64,000 bases of DNA. Origin: Nitrospirales bacterium LBB_01 (GTDB lineage Bacteria; Nitrospirota; Thermodesulfovibrionia; Thermodesulfovibrionales; Magnetobacteriaceae). This document shows, piece by piece, positions 19,006 to 28,230 of the stretch; the first letter of the stretch is position 1, and each line of letters opens with the position of its first letter. The position numbers and the translations under genes were made by a program. Where the stretch lies: NCBI GenBank assembly GCA_004376055.2, contig CP049016.1:682001-746000 (forward strand), in the 5' to 3' direction. The notes below the pieces were generated by a model. The model saw only the letters and a list, made by a program, of their open reading frames with translations. It ran no database searches and was not told where the DNA came from.

Positions 19006-20646
19006 TTACCTGATATTTCTATACCTGCCGACAAGCTGTTGGAATTTAATGTTGTCTGGCTCTATCACATTTATGCGATCGATGTACTTCTCACACCGGT
19101 CTATATAGTCGTTGTCTTTTCCTTTTTTCAACAAATAGCCTACTATTGCTCGTAACGCATTTAAATTTATTATGAAATTTGACGGCATTCCATCGGCTGC
19201 TTTTTCAAACAGGTCTATTGCCTCAGTGAGCATTCCTTTGCTGATTAACTCAACGCCTCTGTTGTTAACCCTTATAATCTCAGCTTTCGTATTAGCTACA
19301 AAAGCAACTCCCTCTTCAGACATTCCGAGAACATCAAATGTTTCCTGAACTTTTCTTAATATATCAGTGTCCGAATGGTTGTTTTGGACGATGAGCTTCA
19401 TCATCTCCATGCCTTTTTCCTTCTCGCCGGCTTTAATAAACGCACCAGACAGCTCTATCGCCAGCTCAGGCGGCACCTTGCCGTCATAATCGTTGGAAAT
19501 CTTCTCAGCCTTATTTAAATACTGCAGTGCCTTATCATGCTGGCCTGTATCAGCATATATGCTGCTTTCTAACAACGTTGTCTTAAGCATAATCTCATCG
19601 CTTGCGATAAAATCAGCCCTTGCCTCATCTATCATATCAAGGGCCTTGCCGGTATCATCCTTTTTAACATACACTTTTGCAAGCTGCACGTAATCGGAGG
19701 GGTCTTTAAAGAGCGAGGTTTTCCCAATTTCAACGGCATTATTGAAAGATTTTTCTGCCATGTCAAAATCTTTGTTGCTGTATGCGATGTTACCAAGCGC
19801 CCGTTGTCTGAATATCGCTTGTGGTGATTTAGCTACAGCATCTTCTAAAACAATTTGGGCGGCCTTTTTGTCCCCTGTTGCCTCCAGTGTTTTAGCCAGC
19901 CAGTCATACGCTGGAACAAACATATCGTTTTCTGCAATTAGCGCTCTAAATGTGTTTTCTGCATCAAGATATTTTTTTGTGTGATAATACACTTTCCCCA
20001 TATTAAACACTGCCCACACCAACCTGTGCTTGTTTAACACCAGTGAGTACAGATTCCCTGCGTTTTTGTAATCACCGGTTGTCATGTAGATTTCACCCTT
20101 AACCTTTAAAATTTCCAGAAGGTATTTTGAATTGTTTTTTAACAGGCTGTCACATGAGGTAATTGCACCAATATAGTCCCTGCGCATTATCGCTTTGTCA
20201 ATCTCTGCAAACAACTGTTTCTTTTCGTTTACTGTTTTAATTCTCTGCACTATATCTTTTATGGTAAAGGGTTTTACTAAATATCCGTCAGGTTGGTAGT
20301 CCATAACGCTCATGACCATTTTTATTGTGTTTTCTGCTGTTACCATGAAAAACATATTTGAATAGCCGAGTACCTTTTTGTACGTAAGTTCCTCAAATAT
20401 CTGCTGACCGTTTTTCTTACCCGCCCCGAGGTTATAATCACAGAGAATTATATCGTATGGCTGTCGGGATATTCTATATATTGCATCGTTTGCATCTTCA
20501 GAAGTATCTACTGATTTGACACCAAGCGCTGCAATATCTCTTTTCACGCTGTCTCTGAATTCCTTGAAGTCATCAATGATAAAAAATCTCTTGTCTTTAA
20601 GAATAACATCTCCAAACTTTGATTTATCAAACATGACTTGTGCCAT
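19006..20646 (-). CDS. Response regulator receiver fused to TPR repeats
   Basis: A 546-residue protein. Residues about 18-135 form a CheY-like receiver with D25/D26, phospho-acceptor D70 (ILCDYNLG), T103 and K125 (LVKPF). The rest, from about residue 150, is a long array of TPR-like helical repeats, so the output is probably protein-protein interaction rather than DNA binding. No histidine kinase is adjacent; a partner could be the CheA elsewhere in the window or a distant kinase. Strong ribosome site (GGAGGC), partly covered by a leader hairpin (20658-20693). Confidence 0.88.
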   Translation of the reverse strand: MAQVMFDKSKFGDVILKDKRFFIIDDFKEFRDSVKRDIAALGVKSVDTSEDANDAIYRISRQPYDIILCDYNLGAGKKNGQQIFEELTYKKVLGYSNMFFMVTAENTIKMVMSVMDYQPDGYLVKPFTIKDIVQRIKTVNEKKQLFAEIDKAIMRRDYIGAITSCDSLLKNNSKYLLEILKVKGEIYMTTGDYKNAGNLYSLVLNKHRLVWAVFNMGKVYYHTKKYLDAENTFRALIAENDMFVPAYDWLAKTLEATGDKKAAQIVLEDAVAKSPQAIFRQRALGNIAYSNKDFDMAEKSFNNAVEIGKTSLFKDPSDYVQLAKVYVKKDDTGKALDMIDEARADFIASDEIMLKTTLLESSIYADTGQHDKALQYLNKAEKISNDYDGKVPPELAIELSGAFIKAGEKEKGMEMMKLIVQNNHSDTDILRKVQETFDVLGMSEEGVAFVANTKAEIIRVNNRGVELISKGMLTEAIDLFEKAADGMPSNFIINLNALRAIVGYLLKKGKDNDYIDRCEKYIDRINVIEPDNIKFQQLVGRYRNIR

Positions 20647-20657
20647 TTTATATGCCT

Positions 20658-20693
20658 CCGATTAATACCATATACTTCATCCTCATTAATCGG
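20658..20693 (-). promoter_or_regulatory. Leader hairpin overlapping the ribosome site of the receiver-TPR gene
   Basis: Exact inverted repeat CCGATTAAT (20658-20666) / ATTAATCGG (20685-20693). On the minus-strand mRNA its 3' arm ends in the GG of the GGAGGC Shine-Dalgarno sequence, so folding could limit translation. It could alternatively be a dyad operator. No protein is known to bind it. Confidence 0.4.
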
Positions 20694-20785
20694 CATAATA
20701 CTATTATATCTTTATTGTAACATTAGTATCAACAAATAAAAAATTCAGTTGACCGCCATTCAATTAAAATTGTATCATTCCCATC

Positions 20786-22165
20786 ATGAAAAAACTTTGG
20801 GGCGGCAGGTTTACACAAGGTGCGGCTAAAAGCGTTGAGGCTTTTACACAATCCATATCCTTTGATAAACGTCTTGCGTTTTATGATATAGCTGGAAGCA
20901 CAGCTCACGCAAAGATGCTTGCCAAGCAGGGGATTATAACTCAAAAAGAAGCTAAGGAAATCATAACCGGATTAAATAAAATAAAAAAGCAGATAATTTT
21001 AAGCACATTTGATTTTAAAGTTGAACTTGAAGATATTCACATGAATATTGAGAGCGCTCTTACTGAGATGTACCCCGACTCCGGCAGGAAACTTCACACC
21101 GCCCGCTCTCGAAACGATCAGGTTGCGCTTGACCTGCGACTGTATCTCAGAGATGTGACAAAAAACATTATCGAATTGATTAAAAATTTCCAAAATATAC
21201 TTGTAGATATTTCAGAAAAACATCTAAACACAATAATGCCCGGTTACACTCATCTTCAGAGGGCACAGCCGGTTTTGCTGGCTCACCATCTGCTTGCGTA
21301 CGTGGAGATGTTTCAGCGTGACAGGGAAAGATTAAGCGATTGCCTTAAGCGAGTTAACACGCTTCCTCTGGGCGCTTGTGCAATGTCTGGTACAACCTTA
21401 AATATAGACAGAGACTATGTTGCTAAGGAGTTGAAATTTGCCCGTATTTCGGAAAACAGTATGGATGCCGTATCGGACAGGGATTTTGTGATTGAGTTCA
21501 TTTCACACTGCTCAATTATAATGATGCACCTTAGCCGGATGGCGGAGGAGTTGGTTTTATGGAGCACTGGTGAGTTTTCTTTTATAGAAATATCAGATGC
21601 CTACACAACAGGGTCAAGCATAATGCCTCAAAAGAAAAACCCTGATGTAGCGGAACTGATTCGTGGTAAAACTGGGCGCGTCTATGGCGCTCTTATGTCA
21701 ATCCTGACCATTATGAAAGCGCTCCCGCTTACTTATAACCGCGACATGCAGGAGGATAAAATTCCGCTTTTTGATACATGTGATACAGTGAGCGCATCCC
21801 TACAAATTATTAATGAGATGTTTCATCACATAAATTTTAACGCAATGAGGCTTAGAGAAACAGCCAGCTCAGGGTTTTCCCTTGCCACGGATTTGGCAGA
21901 ATATCTGGTAAGAAAAGGAATCCCTTTTAGAGCTGCGCACGAAATCACCGGAAATATAGTAAAATACTGTGTAGAGCTGGATGAGACACTTGAAAAAATT
22001 CCTCTCAGCGTTTTTAAATCGTTCTCTGACAGCATAGAAGAGGATGTGTATCAGTGCCTAAATTTAGACGATGCTGTTAACAATAAGAACTCACGTGGAG
22101 GCACATCAATGAATGAGGTGCAAAAGCAAATACAGAGGTTTAAAAAATTGTTAAGGATGAGATAA
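20786..22165 (+). CDS. argH: Argininosuccinate lyase
   Basis: Last step of arginine synthesis: splits argininosuccinate into arginine and fumarate. It is 459 residues long. The start LWGGRFTQGA and the signature GSSIMPQKKNPDVAELIRGK are diagnostic; HTARSRNDQVALDLRLY and PGYTHLQRAQP are also complete. There is no Shine-Dalgarno in front of the ATG (GTATCATTCCCATC precedes it), and TTGACC (20749) with TTGTAT (20770) would place transcription start only a few bases upstream, so the message may be nearly leaderless (inference). It is followed by a small lipoprotein gene 4 bases downstream. Confidence 0.97.
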   Translation: MKKLWGGRFTQGAAKSVEAFTQSISFDKRLAFYDIAGSTAHAKMLAKQGIITQKEAKEIITGLNKIKKQIILSTFDFKVELEDIHMNIESALTEMYPDSGRKLHTARSRNDQVALDLRLYLRDVTKNIIELIKNFQNILVDISEKHLNTIMPGYTHLQRAQPVLLAHHLLAYVEMFQRDRERLSDCLKRVNTLPLGACAMSGTTLNIDRDYVAKELKFARISENSMDAVSDRDFVIEFISHCSIIMMHLSRMAEELVLWSTGEFSFIEISDAYTTGSSIMPQKKNPDVAELIRGKTGRVYGALMSILTIMKALPLTYNRDMQEDKIPLFDTCDTVSASLQIINEMFHHINFNAMRLRETASSGFSLATDLAEYLVRKGIPFRAAHEITGNIVKYCVELDETLEKIPLSVFKSFSDSIEEDVYQCLNLDDAVNNKNSRGGTSMNEVQKQIQRFKKLLRMR

Positions 22166-22169
22166 ACGA

Positions 22170-22310
22170 GTGATACGACAGGCTCTTGTTATATTAACGA
22201 TATTAGCGATATTGATTGTCTCGTGCGGTAAAAAAGGGCCGCCTACACTAAAGGGTATGACTGATAACGTTACTAAGACAGATAATGTTACTAAGCGGGG
22301 GATAAGATGA
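22170..22310 (+). CDS. Small LptM-like lipoprotein
   Basis: A 46-residue protein starting with GTG. A hydrophobic signal (ALVILTILAILIV) ends in a lipobox IVSC, and the mature part begins CGKKGPP, which resembles the C-G-x-K-G-P motif of LptM/YifL lipoproteins that assist LptD assembly at the outer membrane. Its stop overlaps the gmhA start (ATGA), and it begins 4 bases after argH. The mature region repeats DNVTKTDNVTK. The short length and lipobox make this a convincing gene; the LptM function is inferred from the motif and its neighbour, an LPS gene. Confidence 0.75.
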   Translation: MIRQALVILTILAILIVSCGKKGPPTLKGMTDNVTKTDNVTKRGIR

Positions 22311-22906
22311 CGATCAAAGAGACGATCCAAAAATGCGTAAAAGACAGCATTGAGGTTAAGGAAAGATTTTTTTCAGAAAATATAGAGAGGATTGAGGAGG
22401 TTGCTAAGGCAATAGCTGGGGCTTTTTCAGGCGGCAGGAAGTTGTTGTTGTTTGGTAACGGAGGTTCTGCAACAGATGCCTCCCATATAGCGGCAGAGTT
22501 TGTTAACCGGTTTAAGTGTGAGCGGCCGGGACTTCCTGCCATTGCGCTAAACACTGACATGGCAGTTGTTACCTCAATTGCTAACGACTACGATTTCTCG
22601 GAAGTTTTTGCCCGTCAGATAAAAAGTCTCGCTCAAGAGGGCGATATAGTGATAGCGATAAGCACAAGCGGAGGTTCCAAAAACGTGCTTAAAGCCGTAG
22701 ATGCAGCAAATAAGAAAAAACTTATCGTCATAGCGTTTACAGGTGAAAAAGGCGTCAAATTAGCCGAAAAATCTTTATATCCTTTTGTGGTGCCAACAAC
22801 AGACACTGCACGCATTCAGGAGACTCACATAACTCTGGCTCACGTCCTGTGTCAGCTTGTTGAAGAGATCCTGTTTCAATTTCCAACAAAAAAATCCAAA
22901 CATTAA
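22307..22906 (+). CDS. gmhA: Sedoheptulose-7-phosphate isomerase (phosphoheptose isomerase)
   Basis: First step in ADP-heptose synthesis for the LPS inner core. It is a 199-residue SIS-domain protein with NGGSATDASHIAAEFVNRF, the DYDFSEVFARQ loop, ISTSGGSKNVLKA and the late DTARIQETHITLAHVLCQLV, all typical of GmhA. Together with rfaE2 at 53230 and the GT9 genes, it shows a heptose-containing LPS. Overlap with the lipoprotein gene (ATGA) and TAATG with ruvC suggest one translational unit. Confidence 0.94.
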   Translation: MTIKETIQKCVKDSIEVKERFFSENIERIEEVAKAIAGAFSGGRKLLLFGNGGSATDASHIAAEFVNRFKCERPGLPAIALNTDMAVVTSIANDYDFSEVFARQIKSLAQEGDIVIAISTSGGSKNVLKAVDAANKKKLIVIAFTGEKGVKLAEKSLYPFVVPTTDTARIQETHITLAHVLCQLVEEILFQFPTKKSKH

Positions 22907-23388
22907 TGACTCCGATTACTGTAATCGGTATTGACCCCGGCAGCATTCACTGCGGCTACGGGGTTTTACACTCAGACGGAGCCATCCTGCGGCTTATATG
23001 CACTGGTAGGATTTCCCCACCGGCTAAAAACCCGCTGTCTGAGAGATTAAGATTTATCTTTGAAAAGTTAAGAGATATAATGACTGAAACTCACCCAGCT
23101 GAGATGGCTATCGAAAAGGTGTTTAACGCAAAGAATTTTATATCGGCACTCCACTTAGGTCATGCCAGAGCAGTGGCAATGCTCTGTGCCTCCTTAGAGG
23201 GACTAACCGTGTCTGAATACTCAGCACTTGAAATCAAAAAAGCCGTCAGCGGTTACGGCAAGGCCGACAAAAATCAGGTACTCCAAATGGTTAAAGCGAT
23301 TTTAAATATCAAAGAGGATATCCCGTTTGACAGCTCCGATGCCCTTGCCGTTGCAATATGCCATATTAACTCTATTAGATTTAGGTAA
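22906..23388 (+). CDS. ruvC: Holliday junction resolvase RuvC
   Basis: Cuts four-way DNA junctions in recombination. It is 160 residues long. The acidic catalytic set is visible: D10 (IGIDPGS), E70 (AIEKVF), D142 and D145 (DSSDALAVAICH). The start IDPGSIHCGYGVL is standard. The ruvA/ruvB genes are not adjacent. A strong GC-rich hairpin begins at its stop codon. Confidence 0.95.
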   Translation: MTPITVIGIDPGSIHCGYGVLHSDGAILRLICTGRISPPAKNPLSERLRFIFEKLRDIMTETHPAEMAIEKVFNAKNFISALHLGHARAVAMLCASLEGLTVSEYSALEIKKAVSGYGKADKNQVLQMVKAILNIKEDIPFDSSDALAVAICHINSIRFR

Positions 23389-23412
23389 GGGGGAGGCGCT
23401 GCCTCCCCCTTA
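23386..23412 (+). terminator. Strong hairpin after ruvC (terminator-like)
   Basis: TAAGGGGGAGGC / GCCTCCCCCTTA with loop GCT, starting at the ruvC stop. It has no T-run, so intrinsic termination is uncertain. The gap to 23610 holds further C/G-rich small hairpins (CGGCGTTCCGCCG near 23526; GCGAGCTTCGCCCGC near 23557) and no gene. Confidence 0.5.
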
Positions 23413-23610
23413 AACCCCCACCGCAAGGGGAAATGATTCCCCCTTGACCCCCCGGTTTAGGGTTAACGATTGGGTAATTGACTTCTATGTATTGTGAGTA
23501 CGATTGTGATAAGAGATTTTTTTAACCGGCGTTCCGCCGCTTAAAAAGTTTCAATGCGAGCTTCGCCCGCAAAACAGACGAGCAGATTAAAGGATATATA
23601 AGGACACTGT

Positions 23611-24444
23611 ATGAAACTGAAAGAACTACTGGATAGTTTCTATGACTCTTTTGACTTTAAAGAAAGAGTTTTAAACGACCCGATAGAGTTCCCCTCTATG
23701 TATAAAACCCCCGGTGACATAGAGGTCTCAGGACTGATTGCCGCCTCTTTTGCTTACGGCAAAGTGACTTTGTTTAAACCGGTGATACGGCAAATCCTTG
23801 AAAAAATGGGAAAAAGTCCGTATGAGTTTCTCATAAATTTTGATGTTAAAAATGAGGGCAAATTATTTTCCGGCATTTCGTACAGATTTAACCGCAATGA
23901 AGACGTTTTGGCTTTTCTTTTGGTTATTGGTGAAATTTTAAAAAATTACGGCTCTATAAAAACACTTTTCTTGCAGAATTTTAACGGCAGCATCTATAAC
24001 TCAATAAGCGGCTTTGTACAATACGCTCTCAGTGTAAATACGGAGCCGGTTTATGGCAATAACCGACAACCCAGTGGTTTTTTGCAGTTTTTTCCAGACC
24101 CCGTAAAAGGCAGTGCATGTAAACGAATTAATATGTATCTGCGGTGGATGGTGCGCAACAAGGATATTGACTTTGGACTTTGGACAGAAATACCGCCATC
24201 GGATCTGGTAATTCCACTTGACACGCATATATCAAAAGTAGCGCGATGTCTTGGGCTTACAAAAAGAAAAGCCAATGACTGGAGGGCTGCCGTTGAAATA
24301 ACGCAGGCACTCAGTGCACTTGACCCCCTTGACCCGTTAAAATATGACTTTGCTCTTTGCCACCACGGCATATCAGGCGCCTGTAAGGGCGAGGGCAGCT
24401 CTGAGTGCGATAAGTGCTCTTTTGCGGAGTTTAATCTGTCTTAG
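23611..24444 (+). CDS. TIGR02757 family protein (DUF2400)
   Basis: A 277-residue conserved protein of unknown function. The opening (LLDSFYDSFDFKERVLNDPI, then EFP) and DTHISKVARCLGL with C-x-x-HGISGACKG-(x)6-C-x2-C are the family hallmarks. The C-terminal cysteines resemble the [4Fe-4S] loop of endonuclease III-type glycosylases, and the middle resembles HhH-GPD proteins, so a nucleic-acid repair role is plausible but unproven. It sits alone on the plus strand after the ruvC hairpin. Confidence 0.85.
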   Translation: MKLKELLDSFYDSFDFKERVLNDPIEFPSMYKTPGDIEVSGLIAASFAYGKVTLFKPVIRQILEKMGKSPYEFLINFDVKNEGKLFSGISYRFNRNEDVLAFLLVIGEILKNYGSIKTLFLQNFNGSIYNSISGFVQYALSVNTEPVYGNNRQPSGFLQFFPDPVKGSACKRINMYLRWMVRNKDIDFGLWTEIPPSDLVIPLDTHISKVARCLGLTKRKANDWRAAVEITQALSALDPLDPLKYDFALCHHGISGACKGEGSSECDKCSFAEFNLS

Positions 24445-24607
24445 CGCTGTCCGAATCGGCTTTAAACGTGCCATAGAGGTGATAAGCACAATCTGGGCCT
24501 ACCATTTTAGCGGCTGCCTTATAAGGGACCCTAATTCTTCCCTTCATGATTAAGCTTCTGTAGAGATATTTAATTCTGATTTGTTCTGATTTTTCTGTTT
24601 TCATCAT
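24431..24607 (-). CDS. Hypothetical 58-residue protein downstream of glgA
   Basis: Starts ATGATG at 24607 with an AGGAC ribosome-like site, 10 bases after the glgA stop, and overlaps the end of the convergent TIGR02757 gene by 14 bases. It is basic (SLIMKGRIRVPYKAAAK) with no membrane segment or known motif. The frame is open further upstream into glgA. Candidate third gene of the O-methyltransferase-glgA unit; not recognised. Confidence 0.45.
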   Translation of the reverse strand: MMKTEKSEQIRIKYLYRSLIMKGRIRVPYKAAAKMVGPDCAYHLYGTFKADSDSAKTD

Positions 24608-24617
24608 TGTCGTCCTG

Positions 24618-26123
24618 TCAGTGAAATCTTTTTTCAAAGATGGTTTCACCAATGCGCTTTTTTACTGAGTCGTAGTAAAGGTTTTCGTACTTAACAGCCG
24701 CATTTTTCCATGAAAAGTCAATTTTCATGATACGTCTTTTTAGCGCCTCCAGTTTGTCTCTGTTGTTGTAGTAGCTGTGGACTGCCCAACCAACTGTGTT
24801 TTGCAGGGCTGTCGCCGTAAAATCATAGAATTTAAATCCAGTGCCGGTTCCGTTTGTTTCGTCAAAATTTTCAACGGTATCGTTAAGTCCGCCCACAGAG
24901 CGCACGATAGGAATAGTGCCGTAGCGCATACTGTACATCTGGTTAAGACCGCAGGGTTCAAACTCAGAGGGCATGAGAAAAAAATCGGCGCCTGCCTCTG
25001 TCTTGTGTGCAAGCGTGTTGTCGTAACCGATATAACATGCAAAGCGGTCTTTAGCTCTGTTTGGAAGGTCGCCAAAGAAGAAATTTGCCCACACCTCGCC
25101 CGTTCCAAGTAAAACTATCTGAATATCCATCTCAAGTATGTTACAGACTGCCTCAGCAAGCAGATTAATTCCTTTTTGTTTGACAAGTCTGGTTACTATG
25201 CCGATTAGCGGAACATCAGGGCGCTCAGGAAGACCAAATGTCTTTTGTAAATCACTCTTACACAGCGCCTTGCCAGACATATCGGTATCGCTGTACTTTG
25301 AGGCTATTAAACTATCGGTCTCAGGATTCCACTGCTCATAGTCCACGCCGTTTAGGATTCCAACCAAATCACCGGAGCGTTCCCTTAATACGCCATCCAG
25401 CCCAAAGCTAAACTCAGGCGTGAGAATCTCCCGCGCATAGGACTCACTGACTATGGTTATGGTTGTAGCGTTATATATGGCGCCTTTAAGCAGATTGGTG
25501 TTACCGTCTTTTTCAAGACACAGGTAGTTAAAGTGTTCCCACCCAATGCCAAGCACATCCATAAGACCTTCGTAAAACTCACCCTGATGCTGAAGGTTAT
25601 GAATAGTCAGTACAGTAGCCGCCTCACCGATGAATGGGTCTTCGTGATAAGCCTTATTAATAAAGACCGGCACTGCCGCCGTGTGCCAGTCATGTACGTG
25701 AATAATATCCGGTTTAAATTTCAAAAGTTTACAGAGTTCAAGAGCGGCTCTGGAAAGAAACACAAAACGATTATCATTATCCAAAAATCCGGTGCCGTGA
25801 ATGTCTGAGTACAGTCCGCCCTCACGTCCAAAATACTGTTTGTTGTCTATGAAATAGACCGTGCCCTTAGCTCCGGGAAGTTTACACTTGAAAACTCCCG
25901 AATCCACAGTACCAATGCAGCCCATAGGCACACTGAGGGTTTTGCCTAAATCAGTAAAAGTCGTATCACTAATGCTGCCATACTTTGGCATAACGACTCT
26001 GACGTCATGCCCTGATTTTGCAAGCTCTACAGATAATGAACCGACAACATCGGCAAGCCCGCCCTCCTTAGCAAATGGTAACATTTCAGAGGTTACCATT
26101 AAAACTTTTAGCTTCTTAAGCAT
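24618..26123 (-). CDS. glgA: Glycogen synthase (ADP/NDP-glucose, GT5)
   Basis: Extends alpha-1,4-glucan chains from a nucleotide glucose. It is 501 residues long. The N-terminal glucose-nucleotide lysine motif KEGGLADVVG is at about residues 19-27, and the C-terminal E-x7-E region is FEPCGLNQMYSMRYGTIP, followed by SVGGLNDTV. These are the standard GT5 marks. It starts 12 bases after the O-methyltransferase stop, so they are probably cotranscribed. No glgC, glgB or glgP is in the window. Confidence 0.93.
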   Translation of the reverse strand: MLKKLKVLMVTSEMLPFAKEGGLADVVGSLSVELAKSGHDVRVVMPKYGSISDTTFTDLGKTLSVPMGCIGTVDSGVFKCKLPGAKGTVYFIDNKQYFGREGGLYSDIHGTGFLDNDNRFVFLSRAALELCKLLKFKPDIIHVHDWHTAAVPVFINKAYHEDPFIGEAATVLTIHNLQHQGEFYEGLMDVLGIGWEHFNYLCLEKDGNTNLLKGAIYNATTITIVSESYAREILTPEFSFGLDGVLRERSGDLVGILNGVDYEQWNPETDSLIASKYSDTDMSGKALCKSDLQKTFGLPERPDVPLIGIVTRLVKQKGINLLAEAVCNILEMDIQIVLLGTGEVWANFFFGDLPNRAKDRFACYIGYDNTLAHKTEAGADFFLMPSEFEPCGLNQMYSMRYGTIPIVRSVGGLNDTVENFDETNGTGTGFKFYDFTATALQNTVGWAVHSYYNNRDKLEALKRRIMKIDFSWKNAAVKYENLYYDSVKKRIGETIFEKRFH

Positions 26124-26135
26124 ATCTATTTACCT

Positions 26136-27086
26136 CTATGACAACCGTGCACAGACGATTACAGAATCATTGACGTGCTTAACTGTAACATCGCTAAAGC
26201 CGCACTTTTTAAGCCATGAGCTCATTTCATTAACTGAGTAGCACCTGCCATTGTCAGAGTTAACAAGCATATTTACGGCAAACATAGCGCCGTCAAGCGG
26301 GGATGCAAGGTTATCCTCAATAAGAAACTCCTGAATGGCAATTATGCCGTTTTTATTCAACGCTTTCTTTATCTTTCTTATAAGAGTCAGAGATTCCTTA
26401 ACCGAATAGGAGTGAAACACCTGGCTGATGAATGCCAAATCATATTTGCCTCCAAATGAATCGGTTGTAAAATCACCTTCTATGTATTTTACGTTTTTAC
26501 GCCGAGACTTCTTTACAAACTCTTTGGCAATGACGATTGTATCGGCTCTGTCAAACAGTGTGGTTTCAACTCCCCGCTTAGCAAGCTCTATAGTGTAAGT
26601 GCCCGGGCCTCCTCCAATATCAATAGCAAGCTTAACGCCGGTTAAATCAATGCAGTCAATTACGTCTTTTACTTTAATTATGGATATGTTGTGCATAGCC
26701 CGAATAAAACTGTCGTGATTGCGGGCACTGCGATATGGTTTTCCGGTTTTCATAATCTCATCAAGGCCGCTCCAGTTTTTCCAAAGCGTATCGCTGTGGC
26801 TTATAATATCCCCCTGATATAAAGGAGACGAGCTAATCAAGTATTCCATTGCAAACGGCGAATTAACATACCGGAAATCTTCGTCCTTCTGTAAAAATTC
26901 AAGGGCAGTCAGAGCGTCCAGCAAAATGGTTGTTGCTCTGAGGTCAGTGTCAAGTTTAGAGGCAAGGGATTTAGCAGATTTTGGTTTTTTAAGGTAATCA
27001 AAGACTTTCAGATTATTAGCTGTAAAGAGAACCTTGCTTTTACTATATCCCCACATAAGGTTTTTTAGCTTAAGAATATCTGACAT
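26136..27086 (-). CDS. SAM-dependent O-methyltransferase (acetylserotonin-type fold)
   Basis: A 316-residue protein with an N-terminal winged-helix dimerisation domain (about residues 10-80) and a Rossmann methyltransferase domain. The SAM motif AIDIGGGPG is at residues 154-162, followed by the acidic residue in FDRAD; GDFTTD and QVFHSYS are typical of family 2 O-methyltransferases. Substrates in the family are small hydroxylated aromatics; it is not known here. Upstream of glgA by 12 bases, with no obvious metabolic link. Confidence 0.85.
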   Translation of the reverse strand: MSDILKLKNLMWGYSKSKVLFTANNLKVFDYLKKPKSAKSLASKLDTDLRATTILLDALTALEFLQKDEDFRYVNSPFAMEYLISSSPLYQGDIISHSDTLWKNWSGLDEIMKTGKPYRSARNHDSFIRAMHNISIIKVKDVIDCIDLTGVKLAIDIGGGPGTYTIELAKRGVETTLFDRADTIVIAKEFVKKSRRKNVKYIEGDFTTDSFGGKYDLAFISQVFHSYSVKESLTLIRKIKKALNKNGIIAIQEFLIEDNLASPLDGAMFAVNMLVNSDNGRCYSVNEMSSWLKKCGFSDVTVKHVNDSVIVCARLS

Positions 27087-27154
27087 CTCAAATGCCCCCT
27101 CGTTATTAAATATAAATTACATCAATAGAGTATTATAACAGAAAATCAGAGAAA

Positions 27155-27377
27155 TAATGCTTATATACTTAACTCAGGTACATAGATTTATGTCAGCTAA
27201 AGATACATTAAAAGGGACTGGATTCCCGCTCGGGGGCGGGAATGACAGAGGAGGGAATTTTTTGTCATTCCTTTACAGGGAAATCCCCTTTAGGTGAGTG
27301 TCATTCCTTTTTTTTGTCATTCCTGCGAAGGCAGGAATCCAGTTTTTTCTTTGCGGAGCTAAGGGCATAAGCAATTA
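27155..27377 (+). mobile_element. AGTTAACTCCG-type MITE-like element, copy B
   Basis: Left end TAATGCTTATATACTTAACT, right end GCGGAGCTAAGGGCATAAGC (then AATTA). Inside are the two opposed palindromes GGATTCCCGC...GCGGGAATGACA and TGTCATTCCTGC...GCAGGAATCC, plus an extra TCATTCC unit and a CCCCTTTAGG stretch. It ends 38 bases before the ATG at 27416, so part of that gene's promoter may come from the element. Confidence 0.7.
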
Positions 27378-27415
27378 ATGCTTTTTTAGGCATGAGGCAT
27401 GTTAAAATATATAGG

Positions 27416-28177
27416 ATGAAAACTTTTAAAATACTAATCGGTATAGCGATATTACTAATACTAACCGGCACTGGCCAATGTTTTCCATCTGATGAGGAAA
27501 TCTCTACGTTACAGCAAGAAATGAAAACTCTCCCGATTGGTGATAGAATTGCTATGTGGGCAGAAAAGTTTGTCGGCACTCCTTATGACACCGACCCTCT
27601 GGGAGCTTATGTAAGAAACAAGGTTATTGTTTATGACAAAAAGGTTGACTGCATGTATCATATATTTAGATCTGTGGAGTTGGCTATCGGAAGCACACCG
27701 GAAGATTCAGTAGAAGCTGCCCTTAACCTGCGGTTTAAAACCAAAGGGAAACTTGACTCAGATGGTCTTGTCACTAACTATGACGACAGATTTCAGTACG
27801 CTGAGGATATGGTAACAAGCGGCAAGTGGAGCAAAGACGTCACCTCTGAGCTTGGCGGCACAACTCAGATAAAAGGAGACAGGGGAGTGGAGAGTGTCAC
27901 AATTGTCCCAAAGGAAAACATAAAAGATGTTATTCCACTCCTAAAAAGCGGCGACATCGTGTTTTTGATAAAAAAGGTAGAAAAACGGGTGGTTGGTGAA
28001 ATAGTTGGCCACGAGGGTATAATCAAGGTGGAAAACAGCGATGTTTACTTAGTACATGCAAGCGGACTTAAAAACAAAGAAAACGAAAACTACAAGGTAA
28101 AAAAAGTCCCCTTACTTGACTATGCCGCAAATATGCCCTTTATCGGTATCACAGTATTGAGATTTGCTTCACAGTGA
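27416..28177 (+). CDS. Secreted DUF1460/NlpC-P60-like protein
   Basis: About 253 residues. An N-terminal signal peptide (KILIGIAILLILTGTGQC) is followed by a domain with the opening FVGTPYDTDPLGAY, a likely nucleophile Cys79 in DCMYHIF, and histidines 199 (GHEGII) and 214 (LVHASG). This order of Cys, His, His resembles DUF1460 and related papain-like amidases that act on cell-wall peptides; the family match is from motif layout only. An upstream ATG at 27392 is also possible, but the chosen start gives a clean signal peptide. Confidence 0.72.
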   Translation: MKTFKILIGIAILLILTGTGQCFPSDEEISTLQQEMKTLPIGDRIAMWAEKFVGTPYDTDPLGAYVRNKVIVYDKKVDCMYHIFRSVELAIGSTPEDSVEAALNLRFKTKGKLDSDGLVTNYDDRFQYAEDMVTSGKWSKDVTSELGGTTQIKGDRGVESVTIVPKENIKDVIPLLKSGDIVFLIKKVEKRVVGEIVGHEGIIKVENSDVYLVHASGLKNKENENYKVKKVPLLDYAANMPFIGITVLRFASQ

Positions 28178-28230
28178 TGTATTAACAACAGACAATTTAC
28201 TCAGCTTACCGCTTATTGTTATTATACAGA

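Noticed and set aside
23386-23610. Possible small RNA or attachment site in the C/G-rich hairpin run after ruvC
   Set aside because: Several small hairpins are present, but no promoter, T-run or duplicated att core could be identified; kept only as a terminator-like hairpin.
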